From the NCBI GenBank assembly GCA_027919835.1, contig JANVFP010000071.1:1-22329 (forward strand): a stretch of 22,329 nucleotides of DNA, given 5' to 3'. Both the position numbers and the translations under genes were made by a program. The number at the start of each line of letters is the position of its first letter. Position 1 is the first letter of the stretch. Source of the DNA: Lentinula raphanica. Taxonomy: Eukaryota > Basidiomycota > Agaricomycetes > Agaricales > Omphalotaceae. The notes under the pieces are model-generated. The model searched no databases and had not been told where the DNA came from. It was given only the letters and a program-made list of their open reading frames with translations. Below are positions 9,533 to 19,559 of this stretch, one piece after another.

Positions 9533-12215
9533 ATGCCTTCGACCACGACGACGACCAACCTTCGTTCGCCGTCACCAGCTCTGCCTGGCGCTTGGCCACA
9601 TACACCGCTCCGAAGCCGATCTCTCACTCGTCCAACTCCAACTTCAGCGGACTCAATGCAGCATCTTGATATTAACCGTGTTCAGAGAAAAGTAACTGCT
9701 TCGTCGTTTATACCTGGCCAGCCAACATCGCTTTCTTCGGATGAAACACTAGCTCCAAGTGCTACAAGCCGCTCAATACGTTCTGAAGACTCTCGGCTAA
9801 CAACATTCGCGCAGGTAGGTTCAAGTCGTTTCGTCTTCGAAACCGTGTTGAATGTTTCTAGAATGCCTCTATTGCAACTTCAACTTCAACGCTGCAAGAA
9901 CGCGAACATTCAATCAGTGGATATCACAAGGTGCCCTCGTCAAGCTCAGAACCACGCATACATCAGCTTCCAAGTCCAGAAACGAGTCCCGATACGTCTA
10001 ATACATACAATCGACGCGTCAAATCTATTCATTCGCAGCAGCAAATCGCTATTGAGGATCCCATGGTAGGCGATGTGTCTATCATTTCCCAATCCTCAAG
10101 AATATCTTCGTCTCCAAACTCTTCTAATTTCACGCCCAATCAGAGCTCAATCTCAGGCTCGCCCATGTCGCCTATGATCTTTGTCTCTCCTACTGCTTCT
10201 AATCGTACACCTCCTGCAATCCGACGTATCAGAGCAGCAAGTAATCAATCGTATAGCTTCAGTTCAGACGAAGACGGGGAATATGATGACTCTGGTCTCT
10301 TACGACTCGGTTCTCCGTCCTCGCGATCAGCTTCTCTGTCTTCGTCCCCAGGTTCATCTCTGCTTCCCTCACCAAATCGAGCACGAAGACGAGGCGTATC
10401 AAGATCTAGCGTGTCTCCAATATCTGAAAGTCACGATTCGTCTACTGAAGGCCTGCAAGTGGGCTCTCAACTTCATTTGACCTCTCTATCACTTCCGGAA
10501 AGTGTGAATATGGATGATAGTGTTCTCGATGCCTTCCAGCTGCCCGATGGTTCTGTAAATGAAGACACTCAGCAGGTCCCAGACTGGACACTTTCGCTAA
10601 CTGGACTGAGCGGTATTCCCGCGCCTGAATCATCTCCTCGCATAACTCGCGCTACTTCTCCGATCCCAGCTGTCACCCAATACTCTATCTCTCCATCACC
10701 TTCCTTGCGCGCCCGACTAGAGAATCCTCTTGCCACGCGCATCGTGGACTTCCCTTCTCCTGCACTATCGGGGTCTCCGGCTGTTGGCACATCGTCTCCT
10801 CTTTCACTTGAAGAAGAACGTGCTCTTGAAATCAATGCCGCCGAGTACGCTACTGCGGTAATGATGTCTTCATGGGGATCTACCGGTCTTGAGATTGGAC
10901 GTATTGGTTTAGAGCTTCCCCGCATGACGAATGGTCCAATTCGCGATGAACATGAACAAGGAGATGAAGGACGAATGCAAGAACAACGTACGATCATCAC
11001 CTCAAGTGCATATAGTCAAAAGCGTGGTGTCATATCGAAAGTGAAACGGTTCGGGAACAGGGTAAAGCATATCTTGCAAGGGAAGTCAAAAAAACGTCTT
11101 GAAATCGAGGTTTCCAACAGCAGGAAGACCACGAATACGCGTAACGTGCTTGCTGCAATACCCGCCGCCATCGATAGTGATTTCATAGACAATTACAGGG
11201 AGCAGTCTACCCCCGCTCAAGCTACTCCTCCGACTGTGGATGTCGAACTGAGCACTTTCAACATAGAGGACCATGTACGGGTACCTTATCCCGTTTCTGC
11301 CAGCGGACAACCTGTGAGTTACGCATATTTGTCTTGACTCGAACTCTTCTTGACTCCGCTCTGCAGACTCGCCTCCGGAAGCCCCGGCCTGGTATTACCA
11401 CCGATACATATTCGGCCTCTCCTGCAGACCGTATAACAACTCTAACAGATATTGCACCCAATATCAACGTCTCTTCTCTTTCTCTTTCTCCATTTCCCAC
11501 TCAAGAACAAGAATCACCTACTGATCATGGTAGCGCTTCGCCTCCAACACACTCAGAAGAAATCCAACAACAAATTGAAGCCCACGCACGACCAAAAACA
11601 ATAGAAGAAATCAAGAACAGACATCGACTGTCTCTTTCAGCCATATCCAACCACTTGGCTAGACCTTCATCTCCCGCTGATAACAGTAGTCCTGGACCCT
11701 CTGCACAAATCGCTATCAGACAACACAGACCTCGACCAGCTTCTGCGCTTATTCTGCCCTCTATGAGTAATCCCCAGATGCCTCCTTCTCCTTCACAAGC
11801 TCGTCATCGTACTCCGACTCACTTGGATCGTAATAGCATCTCACAACCAATCGGACCCGTTTATCATTACTCGAGCGGTACGTATCCACTCCCACCTGGT
11901 CTGGATATGCATACTTCGCCGAGAACGCGTACGGTGCGGTTACTAGTGCCTGATAGTGCTCCTTCTGGGTCGAACTCGCGTGCCCATGTTCGAGGTTCTA
12001 TGAATGACATCGGGGCGGAAAACAGACACTCCGTCCATGTGCCGAGGCGAGTTCGGACGCCAGACGAGCAGGAAGTCAATCGCAATGAAAGAGACCGCAA
12101 TCAAAATAGATTTTCACTCACAAACTCACTCACGACGTTATCTAATTTCGCTGCTGGCTTGGTGGAACACGGGTCTTGGGCTAGGTTTGATACAAAGCGC
12201 GGAGGTTCCGCTTAG
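9533..12215 (+). CDS. Large Ser/Pro-rich disordered protein, unrecognised
   Basis: Three exons (9533-9814, 9862-11313, 11367-12215) join in frame with clean GT..AG introns, giving 860 residues. Most is low-complexity Ser/Pro/Thr with many SP and TP sites, so it is probably intrinsically disordered and heavily phosphorylated. Ordered-looking islands are an acidic patch (FSSDEDGEYDD, about residue 230), a helical segment around 408-440 (LEEERALEINAAEYATAVMM), a basic patch around 488-510 (KVKRFGNRVKHIL..GKSKKR), a helical motif near 653 (KTIEEIKNRHRLSLSAISNH) and a C-terminal motif (residues 830-852, TTLSNFAAGLVEHGSWARFD). No signal peptide or membrane segment is seen. I do not recognise the family. 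The start is the first ATG in frame, 162 bp after the aminotransferase stop. A diverged copy of its C-terminus lies 550 bp downstream. Confidence 0.8.
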
Positions 12216-12389
12216 GTGCATAAACGCAGTAGCTTTGATTTCGCTTTCTTGTTTTCCCCTGGGCCTTAGTTTGTGGTATGGTTTTCTTTTCATGTCCCGG
12301 ATCACCAGAATTACATGGAGTAAATGTATCGTATTGTCATTTTGTGTTGAATGATTTCGCTATAATATGGTGCAAGGGGTGAAGTATAA

Positions 12390-12590
12390 AACATATTCGA
12401 TGGAGTAGAAGGAGGTGCGGCAGCACACGTCCTCTATCCTTCTACCACAGATCTGCACACCATAAGATGCAACATTCGACCCGTCTACGGCCAACAAGCA
12501 TTGGCAAATGCTATCGAGAACCTGATGGGCGATATTACAAAAAACTTGCCATCTAAGAGAACTCTTCTTCCAATCATTACCATAGCTTAA
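12390..12590 (+). pseudogene. Coding-like open frame without start codon
   Basis: A 66-codon frame opened by a TAA and closed by a TAA at 12588-12590 has protein-like composition (VEGGAAAHVLYPSTTDLHTI then VYGQQALANAIENLMGDITK). It has no ATG, and the sequence before it looks like 3' UTR of the Ser/Pro-rich gene. It may be a gene relic or an exon of an unseen transcript. I do not recognise it. Confidence 0.3.
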
Positions 12591-12758
12591 CGTGTTCGGT
12601 TTGTACTTAGACCTATCTTCATTACTTCACGCTTCTTTTCGAGAACACTGCGCACGATGTTTCTTCCCGAGTCGAGTCTGCATACTATACTATGTATGCA
12701 AAACTTCTCGCATGCTGTTCAAGGCGAATTCTGACGAAATTATGACCATAACATATAG

Positions 12759-12872
12759 ATGTTTACAGACTCACTCTCGACGTTGTCTGATTTCGAGGTT
12801 GGCTTGAGGGATCATGAATTTTGGGCTAGGTTTGAATTTTCTGATAAGAAAAGTAGATCCATCATCTTATGA
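12759..12872 (+). pseudogene. Diverged copy of the Ser/Pro-rich gene's C-terminus
   Basis: The 37-residue frame starting MFTDSLSTLSDFEVGLRDHE and continuing FWARFEF lines up with the C-terminal motif of the upstream protein (SLTNSLTTLSNFAAGLVEHG, SWARFDT). The DNA also matches in order: ACTCACTC.CGACGTT.TCT.ATTTCG, GGCTTG, then TTGGGCTAGGTTTGA. The similarity covers about 80 bp and fades on both sides. It stops 2 bp before the ELP5 stop codon on the other strand. A tandem duplicate reduced to its last exon is the simplest reading; a small expressed paralogue exon cannot be excluded. Confidence 0.55.
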
Positions 12873-12874
12873 AT

Positions 12875-14144
12875 TTAGATATCCAGATCTTCGTCTGGAT
12901 CGTCGTCGTCTATATCGTCTGCTGAATCTGGATCGTACAAAATGGCACCAGGTGTAGTTTGAGCTGTGGAAAGACCTGGAGGAAGGTAAACAAGCGCAGT
13001 TGGGTATTGGTTCGATAGCTTCACCTTCATGCGCGTAAGGCAGCGGTACTCGAGCGCGGGATTCTTGCTGTGAAGGTGTGAGATGCAGATTGAAAGTGAC
13101 ATTTTGAGTTGGATCTGGAGCCGCCTATATATATATGAACACCAGTAAAAGATCTCAAAGTAAACACAAACCTCCTTCCCAACAGCCTTTTGCCTAGTCC
13201 AGATCGAAGCCAAACTGCTCAGCCGACTCAACTCCATCGAGGTCCCCTTCACTATATCCCAACCTTCCAAAAACCTCTCAACAGCCTTCCTCCTTCCAGA
13301 CGTATCACTCTTTCCCCTGACAAGCACCTCCACGACCATTTCTTCCGACCCTCCACTTCCTTCACCTCCCTGTCCGAATACCAGCTCCTCCACGTCTCTT
13401 GCGCGTTCGCTGAAGGGAATGAAGACACCCCAGAACTTAGCATCGGGTGACAGCGGAGGAGGAGGAGTCATGTATTCTGTCGCGAGATGGGTGAAGAGGA
13501 CCGGAGGATGAGCGATGAGGTGGATGAGAGTAGGTGAGAATGTGGTGTTGAGAAGGAGAGGAAGCAGGGCTGAGGGTTTGGTTAGGTGGAGAATGAGTCT
13601 GGATGGTTCTGGGTTTGGGTTGATGTATCAGGGCTTCATGGAGAAAACGAAAGAGTTCATACTAGATCTGGCAGAGATCAAGGCCAATAGGGACTGTAGA
13701 AACTTGTATACTTCTGGTGTGGAGCCATTGTCGTCGAGGAGAGTGTCCACAGAGTCTATTATCACTTCAGCAGGGTGCAATGGATGCACTGAAAACGTCG
13801 GTCGTGATCAGCAAGATGATTTGAACGCTGTAGGTAGTACACAGACCGTTTTCTACAATCCTGAGAATCTCTGGACACGGATCTGACCATGGATCGCTGT
13901 CAAAACCTGGTACACGATCCAGGAAATCATGTATCTCAACATTTTCCGGAGTATTTCTGACGAGACTCGATGGCGGATGGAGAAAACAAAAAAGTAGCTT
14001 GGTCGTTGGCTCCTTCAAGTTCTTGCCATTGTCTTGTGCAAGCACGCGTCGGAGGAGAGGCAAAGATGATTGTGATACTGAAGATTGCAAGAGAACGAAA
14101 TTTTGGTTCGACTGTGGTGAGTCGAGGTAGGAAAGAAGTGTCAT
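12875..14144 (-). CDS. ELP5: Elongator complex protein 5
   Basis: Elp5 is one of the three RecA-like-fold subunits (Elp4-Elp5-Elp6) of the Elongator accessory hexamer, needed for modification of wobble uridine in cytosolic tRNAs. Five exons join in phase (13847-14144, 13663-13788, 13172-13608, 13025-13124, 12875-12975), giving 353 residues with no frame problem. The N-terminus (FVLLQSSVSQSSLPLLRRVL) fits the family's opening strand-helix unit, and EVIIDSVDTLL is the Walker-B-like strand region. The most diagnostic part is the C-terminus, with SRARVPLPYAHEG followed by the acidic tail ADDIDDDDPDEDLDI, which is shared across Elp5 proteins. Yeast Elp5 is 309 residues; the extra length is mostly a Gly/Ser-rich loop (FGQGGEGSGGSEE). 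Its ATG is only 20 bp from the stop of the GNAT gene on the same strand. Confidence 0.88.
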
Positions 14145-14164
14145 TTTTGTTTACAACTTCTGAA

Positions 14165-15142
14165 TTACGAACTCGACTGTCTCCTCTCCCATTCATCTCT
14201 CGTCAAGACCCTCTTGCTGACTTTCCACTTCAACAGTCCAACTGTGTCAGATACACCATCATATCGAAATCCGACTTCATCCAAAGCCTTTTCTACATAC
14301 TCGCGCAGAGGCGAACTCGATGTTATCACCCGTTTTACATTGGAATGTTCAGGCGTGAATGCTTTCTGGACAGCATACTCTATCAAATCCTTCTGTATAA
14401 TCGTTGTACGATAGGGTTCATCGACGTAGATGTGTCGTAGGACAGCGACATCCGAGCTGGTTTTGTCGGAGGACGAAGCATCCAGAGCGACGACGCCTAT
14501 GAGTTGACCTGCGAATTCAAGAATCCAGAGACCAGAGATAGGATGGTTGGAGTAGTATTCTTCTAGTTGGACCATATCGGATCCACGAAGGACACGTCGA
14601 GAAAGGTCGTCAAAATACCATCGGTTGTTCCTGAGAGCTCAACGTTCATATCTCACAGCTCAAGAGTGTGAGGATGAACTGACCAGTCCGAGAAAAGAAT
14701 GATTGGAACTGCAGCACTCCCAAATGGCAATATGAGACTGATATATGCGAGGATACTATCGCCCTGTTTCGGCCACCATCCCATAAACTGAATCAAGAGG
14801 CTTGCCAACAACACCCATAGGCTTATAGACATTGGATGTGAAATAGCTGAAGATATATATGAACTCCTCATCACAGGGCTAACAAAGATGGATCCGAAAC
14901 GCACTTTTCATGTTAGCAGAAGCCAATCCTTCCATTGCTGCTTTGGCTATCACGAACCGAACTTGTTTCTCGTCATGAGAGGGACTATATGGACAAATTT
15001 TGGCGACTGGCTCGACCATATATGCGACGGAGAGTGTTGTGGAGCCTTGTGCTGTGTTGCCAACTTGGGCCTGGAAAGAGATTGGACGACATCTGTCGGT
15101 GTCAAGTATAAATATGGGTGGCAGGAGGCGCACGTTCGTCAT
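14165..15142 (-). CDS. Membrane-anchored GNAT N-acetyltransferase
   Basis: Three exons join in phase (14905-15142, 14684-14846, 14165-14630), giving 288 residues. Two hydrophobic segments lie mid-protein (ISLWVLLASLLIQFMGWW and AYISLILPFGSAAVPIILF) and are followed by a GNAT fold: GLWILEFAGQLIGVVALDAS (beta-4), LRHIYVDEPYR (beta-4/motif A start), and ALDEVGFRYDG (motif B). The acetyl-CoA loop after YR reads TTIIQKDLIEYA rather than the usual R/Q-x-x-G-x-G/A, so the glycines that grip the pyrophosphate are absent. Activity is therefore uncertain. The layout recalls NAT8-type membrane acetyltransferases, but that is analogy. The first exon is less certain: MTNVRLLPP is the first ATG in an open frame, and the segment up to about residue 60 has no recognised homology. 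Confidence 0.72.
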
Positions 15143-15648
15143 ATCAGACGCGTCCGCCACTGTTCTGCATTCTGACCGATTCTGACAGGCTTGTTTATAC
15201 CGTTACTTGCTGCCAAGACGGCGAGCAACGAGTGCGCTACGTGGGTCAACAGTACTATTACAAGTGAAGCTCTGTGAAGATCAATCATGGTACAGTAATT
15301 GCTTCGAGCAAGCTGTGAGTGGCTGTGCTATATCTCTCTCTTGTCGACAGTCATCTTCGCGAAAATAAAATCCAACGCCTTGATTTGGTATCACAGATCC
15401 AAAAGACATAACTACAGCGATCATAACAACCCTCCGAACCTCTCTGAACCTTCTCACTCGTCTTTCTGGCTCCGACTACGCGACCATGACTGCAAAGCAA
15501 GGTTTACTCTCGAGATCATCGCTGCCAAGGAGCGAAGTTCGTAGACTCTACTCTGCTCAACATGTCAGTGTTTGTAAATGCTGAACATGTCATTCTGGCT
15601 ACTCACCGGCACCTCCGTCTCCCGGCTGTCTAGCTGTTCGCTGCGTGC
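15143..15648. other. Intergenic, no supported gene
   Basis: Holds the presumed upstream region of the GNAT gene and the 3' side of the Cys-rich gene. An 81-codon plus-strand frame at 15299-15544 has no protein-like features. Near-repeats GCTCAACATGTCAGT and GCTGAACATGTCATT (about 15555-15595) are the only structure noticed. Confidence 0.4.
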
Positions 15649-16167
15649 TCATTCCTTTGCGCATATAAGTGAGCCCTCCGTCATGCTTTTGATAATATTG
15701 TTCCGCCGACACCCTGAACAACCAACAGCTGTCAGGTAGTGCTCCAAATCAAGTAAAGAGATAATCACTTACTTCCTTTTGTCCAAGGATCGAAATTACA
15801 TACTGACCCAATCTCGAACTGCTGGTATTGACTAGATCTGCACCCAGCCTGAACGCATTCGAGTGAAGGTTGGTTGGGAAGGATATTGGTAAATTTTTTT
15901 CGACAAACTAAGCAAACGATAGCTCAGAAATTCAAACAGTGCTTCAGACAAAAAAAGCTCACTTCCAGGTCGAGCCCCGAAGAGCTCACAGGCGTCGCCA
16001 ACTTTGGGTACCGCATTGCCATTCGCGCCGGGTGCGCATCCATCATATGCCCACCGTTGTTTGGTACTGACTCCTATGCCGTAGTTCCCTAAAGGCACAG
16101 CGGCAGTTGTCGTACATATAGCACTGATGAGGACGACCAAAAGGCCGGTGATGATGTAGAACTTCAT
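15649..16167 (-). CDS. Small secreted cysteine-rich protein
   Basis: Three exons join in phase (15963-16167, 15773-15907, 15649-15728), giving 139 residues. Residues 1-23 are a clear signal peptide (MKFYIITGLLVVLISAI then TTTAAVP). The mature chain of about 115 residues has nine cysteines, in contexts including YDGCAPG, GDACELF, GICRKK, LECVQAGC, GSVCNFDPW, GCSGC and ICAKE. That density and size match the small secreted protein class of basidiomycetes (effectors, surface proteins), but I recognise no named family; it is not a hydrophobin by Cys spacing. An odd number of Cys leaves one unpaired unless the last exon is mis-modelled. The intron between exons 2 and 3 is short (44 nt) but has good GTAAGT and CTGACAG ends. 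Confidence 0.68.
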
Positions 16168-16571
16168 TGTGTGAGAGTCGATAATTGGGATTGAGCGTGT
16201 AGCTATGTGTCGATTAGGGAGGACCAGCCTGGGACTGAGTTTACGAGCTCAGTTTCCTTTTATCTACAACCAAGTGCGCAAATTTGACAAGTGAAAATTT
16301 CTGTATTATACGATCATCATGGTGCCGTCGCACCTCGTCGCATTGCCGTCGCACAACTCTAGAGCCTCCTGCATGATGAGCCTGCATGGTATTTGTAATT
16401 CGATACTGCCTTATACAGCATTGCTGAGTATCACAACAGTGACGAAGGAAGTGCAACCTGTTGCACATAGTTGCGTACAGCCCCCCCTCCGATCGGGTGT
16501 ATTGAGGAAGACGAGTAAGCAGGTAGGAAGATCCTAAAGGCTAAAGCTAAACGTGCTGCCCGATTGAAGGG
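16168..16571. other. Intergenic, no gene seen
   Basis: Lies between the start of the Cys-rich gene and the stop of the next minus-strand gene, so it holds the promoter of the former and the terminator of the latter. No clear TATA box or repeat was found. Confidence 0.4.
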
Positions 16572-17489
16572 TTATTGGAGTTTAAACGACAATCTTGGTT
16601 TCTCAAACATTCGAACTTGAAGACCAGCACCGGCGGGAAAACCCACGAGGAGCAATGTCGACTCGGGACTGGCGACTTGAATGATTCTTGAAAACGCCGC
16701 CCTACTTACTACTATTCTTCGAAGACTTCAGTAGGCCTGCGCTGACAACAAACGAGTTTCAAGTTAGCGTTCTCGCGAGTCCCATCTTCACTAATCGGCA
16801 AGGTGATCAATCCTTTGACCTTGCACCTATACTCCGATGCATCCTCCTGCGTCCCTTCTGGAAGATCGAAAATAAATCCTGCGGTCGGTGTCCCGGCTCC
16901 ATCGAACGCAACGATTTCAACAGGCCTGTGCCATCCTACGCTCTCTGTCCGATGAGACAGGTACATACCAACTGTTCCAACAGAACTGAGTGTGCAAGAA
17001 AAGTGTGTCGGTTCTTATTCCTTTCAAATTATGAGCCTACTTGACCGCGATGGAGATTTATACCAACGCCTGGTACGGGCGTAAGAGTTGGAGGCCGAAG
17101 GATCTCTCTCAGACGATGTAGGAGGACGTAGGGCGGTGTCTGGCAATTGTGTCAAGTCATTCGCTAGCTAAGGGCAGATCCTGGTACTCCCGCATCATTA
17201 GATTCCGGCCTTAGGGAAGTGCGATTCGAGGAGAGCAGACCTGTGGTACGCACTATGTTAGTAGTGGTTATTGCATCAAACACACATTCATGATTGATAT
17301 TCTGGAGCTTGAGGAAAGAGTTCTCAAGGGACATGACTCTAGCATTACTTACGATCGTCCTCAGCAATGAAATTGTCTCTGGGATAGGCGAGGATGGGCG
17401 TCAATGTTACGGAGTGGAGTCCTCGGAAGCATGCCACTTCCTAATTCGCGCTAACGACAAATATTGCCAAACAAACACATAGTCGCCAT
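16572..17489 (-). CDS. Uncharacterised protein, possible beta-sandwich
   Basis: Model of five exons: 17479-17489, 17353-17440, 17041-17240, 16747-16971 and 16572-16675, about 209 residues. The 112-nt second intron has a textbook TACTAAC branch site. The N-terminal half is a Ser/Pro/Arg-rich linker (LRPPTSSERDPSASNSYART). The C-terminal half (GMYLSHRTESVGWHRPVEIV, DGAGTPTAGFIFDLPEGT, LLLVGFPAGAGLQVRMFEK) alternates hydrophobic and polar residues like a beta domain and ends SFKLQ. One extra base is needed at about 17410 (CTCCG/TAACA) and one at about 17168. With both, exon phases add up exactly. The 11-nt first exon and its 38-nt intron are the weakest part. Family not recognised; function unknown. 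Confidence 0.5.
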
Positions 17490-17522
17490 ACTCAAAACTA
17501 AACTTGCAGGCTGCAGCGGAGG

Positions 17523-19235
17523 ATGTCTGCAGAATTCGACGATGTGCTAACGAATCAGCCTGTGGTCATTGACAATGTTAGCTATCCTATCTCTCTTTAA
17601 CTCTTTATCAAACATTCTTAAACGAAAACCTCAGGGATCCGGAACTATAAAGGCAGGTTTCGCAGGTCAAGATCATCCTAAATGTTTCTTTCCATCCTTG
17701 TACGTTGGTTGTTTCTATGATACTCTATAAAGCCACTCACTTACTGCACCTACTGTGCTCATGGTCGATTGATCTAGTGTAGGCCGACCGAAACATGTTC
17801 GCGTCTTGGCTGGCGCGCTCGAGGGCGACGTATTCATCGGTAAACGCGCACAAGAGTTCCGTGGGCTACTCAAGATCAAATATCCGATGGAGCATGGGAT
17901 AGTGACAGATTGGGATGACATGGAACGAATATGGAGCTGGGTGTACGCTGAGGAACTGGGAACTTTGAGTGAAGAGGTGTGCCACTATTGATTGGTTTCT
18001 TGATTCTGGTGTGCTTTCATTGACTCTCCCGTCTCCAGCATCCAGTATTACTAACAGAAGCTCCTCTAAATCCAAGAAGTAATCGAGATATTGCAGCACA
18101 GATATTTTTCGACACGTTCAATGTTCCAGCACTCTATACCTCAGTACAAGCCGTTTTGTCATTGTAACATCCTCGGCTACCTTTCAAAATCATGCGGATG
18201 AACTCATGATTCAACTAGATACTCATCCGGACGGACGACTGGAATTGTATTGGACTCAGGAGACGGTGTCACACATGCAGTACCAGTATATGAGGGATTC
18301 TCGATGCCCAATGCGATTCGACGAGTGGACGTCGCAGGACGGTGTGTGGATCGCTTTCACGAACAATACACAATCGTTCTCATTCGTTCCATCATTGTTA
18401 TTTCCAGAGACGTCACAGACCACCTCCAACTTCTCCTTCGAAAATCCGGGCACCACTTGCACACAACTGCAGAACGAGAGATTGTCCGGTCAATCAAAGA
18501 GAAATGTTGCTATGTCGCGCTCAATCCATCCAAGGAAGAGAAGGATAAACCGGGCACGACGATGGAGTTTAAGTTACCGGATGGGGCTGTCATCCAGGTA
18601 TGTATTTGTCTTTTTCTAACTTATCCTGTATCGTACTTTCTTTTTTCTCTGGTGCTGAGGCTGTTTTGTTTGATTTAGCTGGGTCCTGAAAGATACCGAG
18701 CCCCGGAACTGTTATTCAACCCAGAGATAATCGGACAGGAATATGCAGGTGTGCATCAGGTCATCGTCGACTCGATCAATCGCGTGGATTTGGATCTGCG
18801 AAAGAGTTTGTTCTCGAATATCGTGTTGAGCGGCGGGAGTACTTTATGTACAGGTGCGCGTCCTCTCTCTGTTTGTATGACAAGTATACGTCCCATACGC
18901 CGCATTCCATTTTATTTTGTTTTCCCATTTCAACTCCAAACTGATAACCTCGGCTGATTACAGGTTTCGGCGATCGACTGTTGAACGAAGTTAAAAAGCT
19001 AGCTCTGAAAGATGTCAAAATCAAGATCTACGCACCTCCTGAACGCAAATATTCTACATGGATAGGCGGTTCAATTTTGGCGGGTTTAAACGCATTCAAG
19101 AAGGTGAAGCTTTTTCATAAATCACATTACAATGAAGTTCATGGTCTGATTCTGTGTCACAACCTACAGATGTGGGTTTCTGCAGAAGAGTATCAAGAGG
19201 ATCCAGATATCATACACAAGAAAGCCGGCTTTTAA
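17523..19235 (+). CDS. ARP1: Actin-related protein 1 (centractin), dynactin filament
   Basis: Arp1 polymerises into the short filament of dynactin, the cofactor that ties dynein to cargo. Nine exons (17523-17576, 17635-17699, 17778-17976, 18039-18163, 18219-18341, 18408-18597, 18679-18853, 18964-19103, 19170-19235) join without frame problems, giving 378 residues, the family length. Actin-fold motifs are intact: phosphate-1 [16 protein letters not shown], phosphate-2 [12 protein letters not shown], adenosine loop [10 protein letters not shown] and [10 protein letters not shown]. Features that mark Arp1 rather than actin are the N-terminus [20 protein letters not shown], the [20 protein letters not shown] stretch and the end IIHKKAGF in place of actin's HRKCF. 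The exon 4-5 junction restores LYSSGRTTG across an intron that otherwise shows an early TAA. Its start codon is 33 bp from the proposed start of the divergent neighbour. Confidence 0.95.
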
Positions 19236-19559
19236 CTTTGATTAGTCCTGCTTTCTTCACTCACCATTGCAATTTGCATCGATATGATACCCGTGTATAC
19301 TCCATTCAGACTTTTGCTCTGCCTAATACCACACAACGTCCTAGTATTGCCACTGTAGATAGTGTTTTAAATATGGGATTCGAGGATCTTGTTTTCGCTG
19401 AACATAGATAGACAGACTTGTCAACGACAAACAGCACAGAATGTGTTGTAACCTATATACAACCACCCAAGATTTGGGGGAACAACGGAAGTATGGGAAC
19501 AAGAAAGCGCAAGAAGGGGCATCGACTAGGGAGACTCCAACTGATTACGATGATAGCTT
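19236..19559. other. Convergent intergenic stretch
   Basis: Lies between the ARP1 stop and the stop of the RlpA-like gene on the other strand. It must hold both 3' UTRs. No gene, repeat or RNA was recognised. Confidence 0.45.

Noticed and set aside
10569..11000. 143-codon open frame on the minus strand
   Set aside because: Antisense to the Ser/Pro-rich coding exon; Ser codon bias produces Arg/Glu-rich shadows.
15607..15713. Minus-strand frame reading SAEQYYQKHDGGLTYMRKGM as a separate small gene
   Set aside because: Exon 2 of the Cys-rich secreted gene splices into this DNA in a different frame, giving in-phase cysteines and a stop at 15649-15651; the alternative frame had no start codon.
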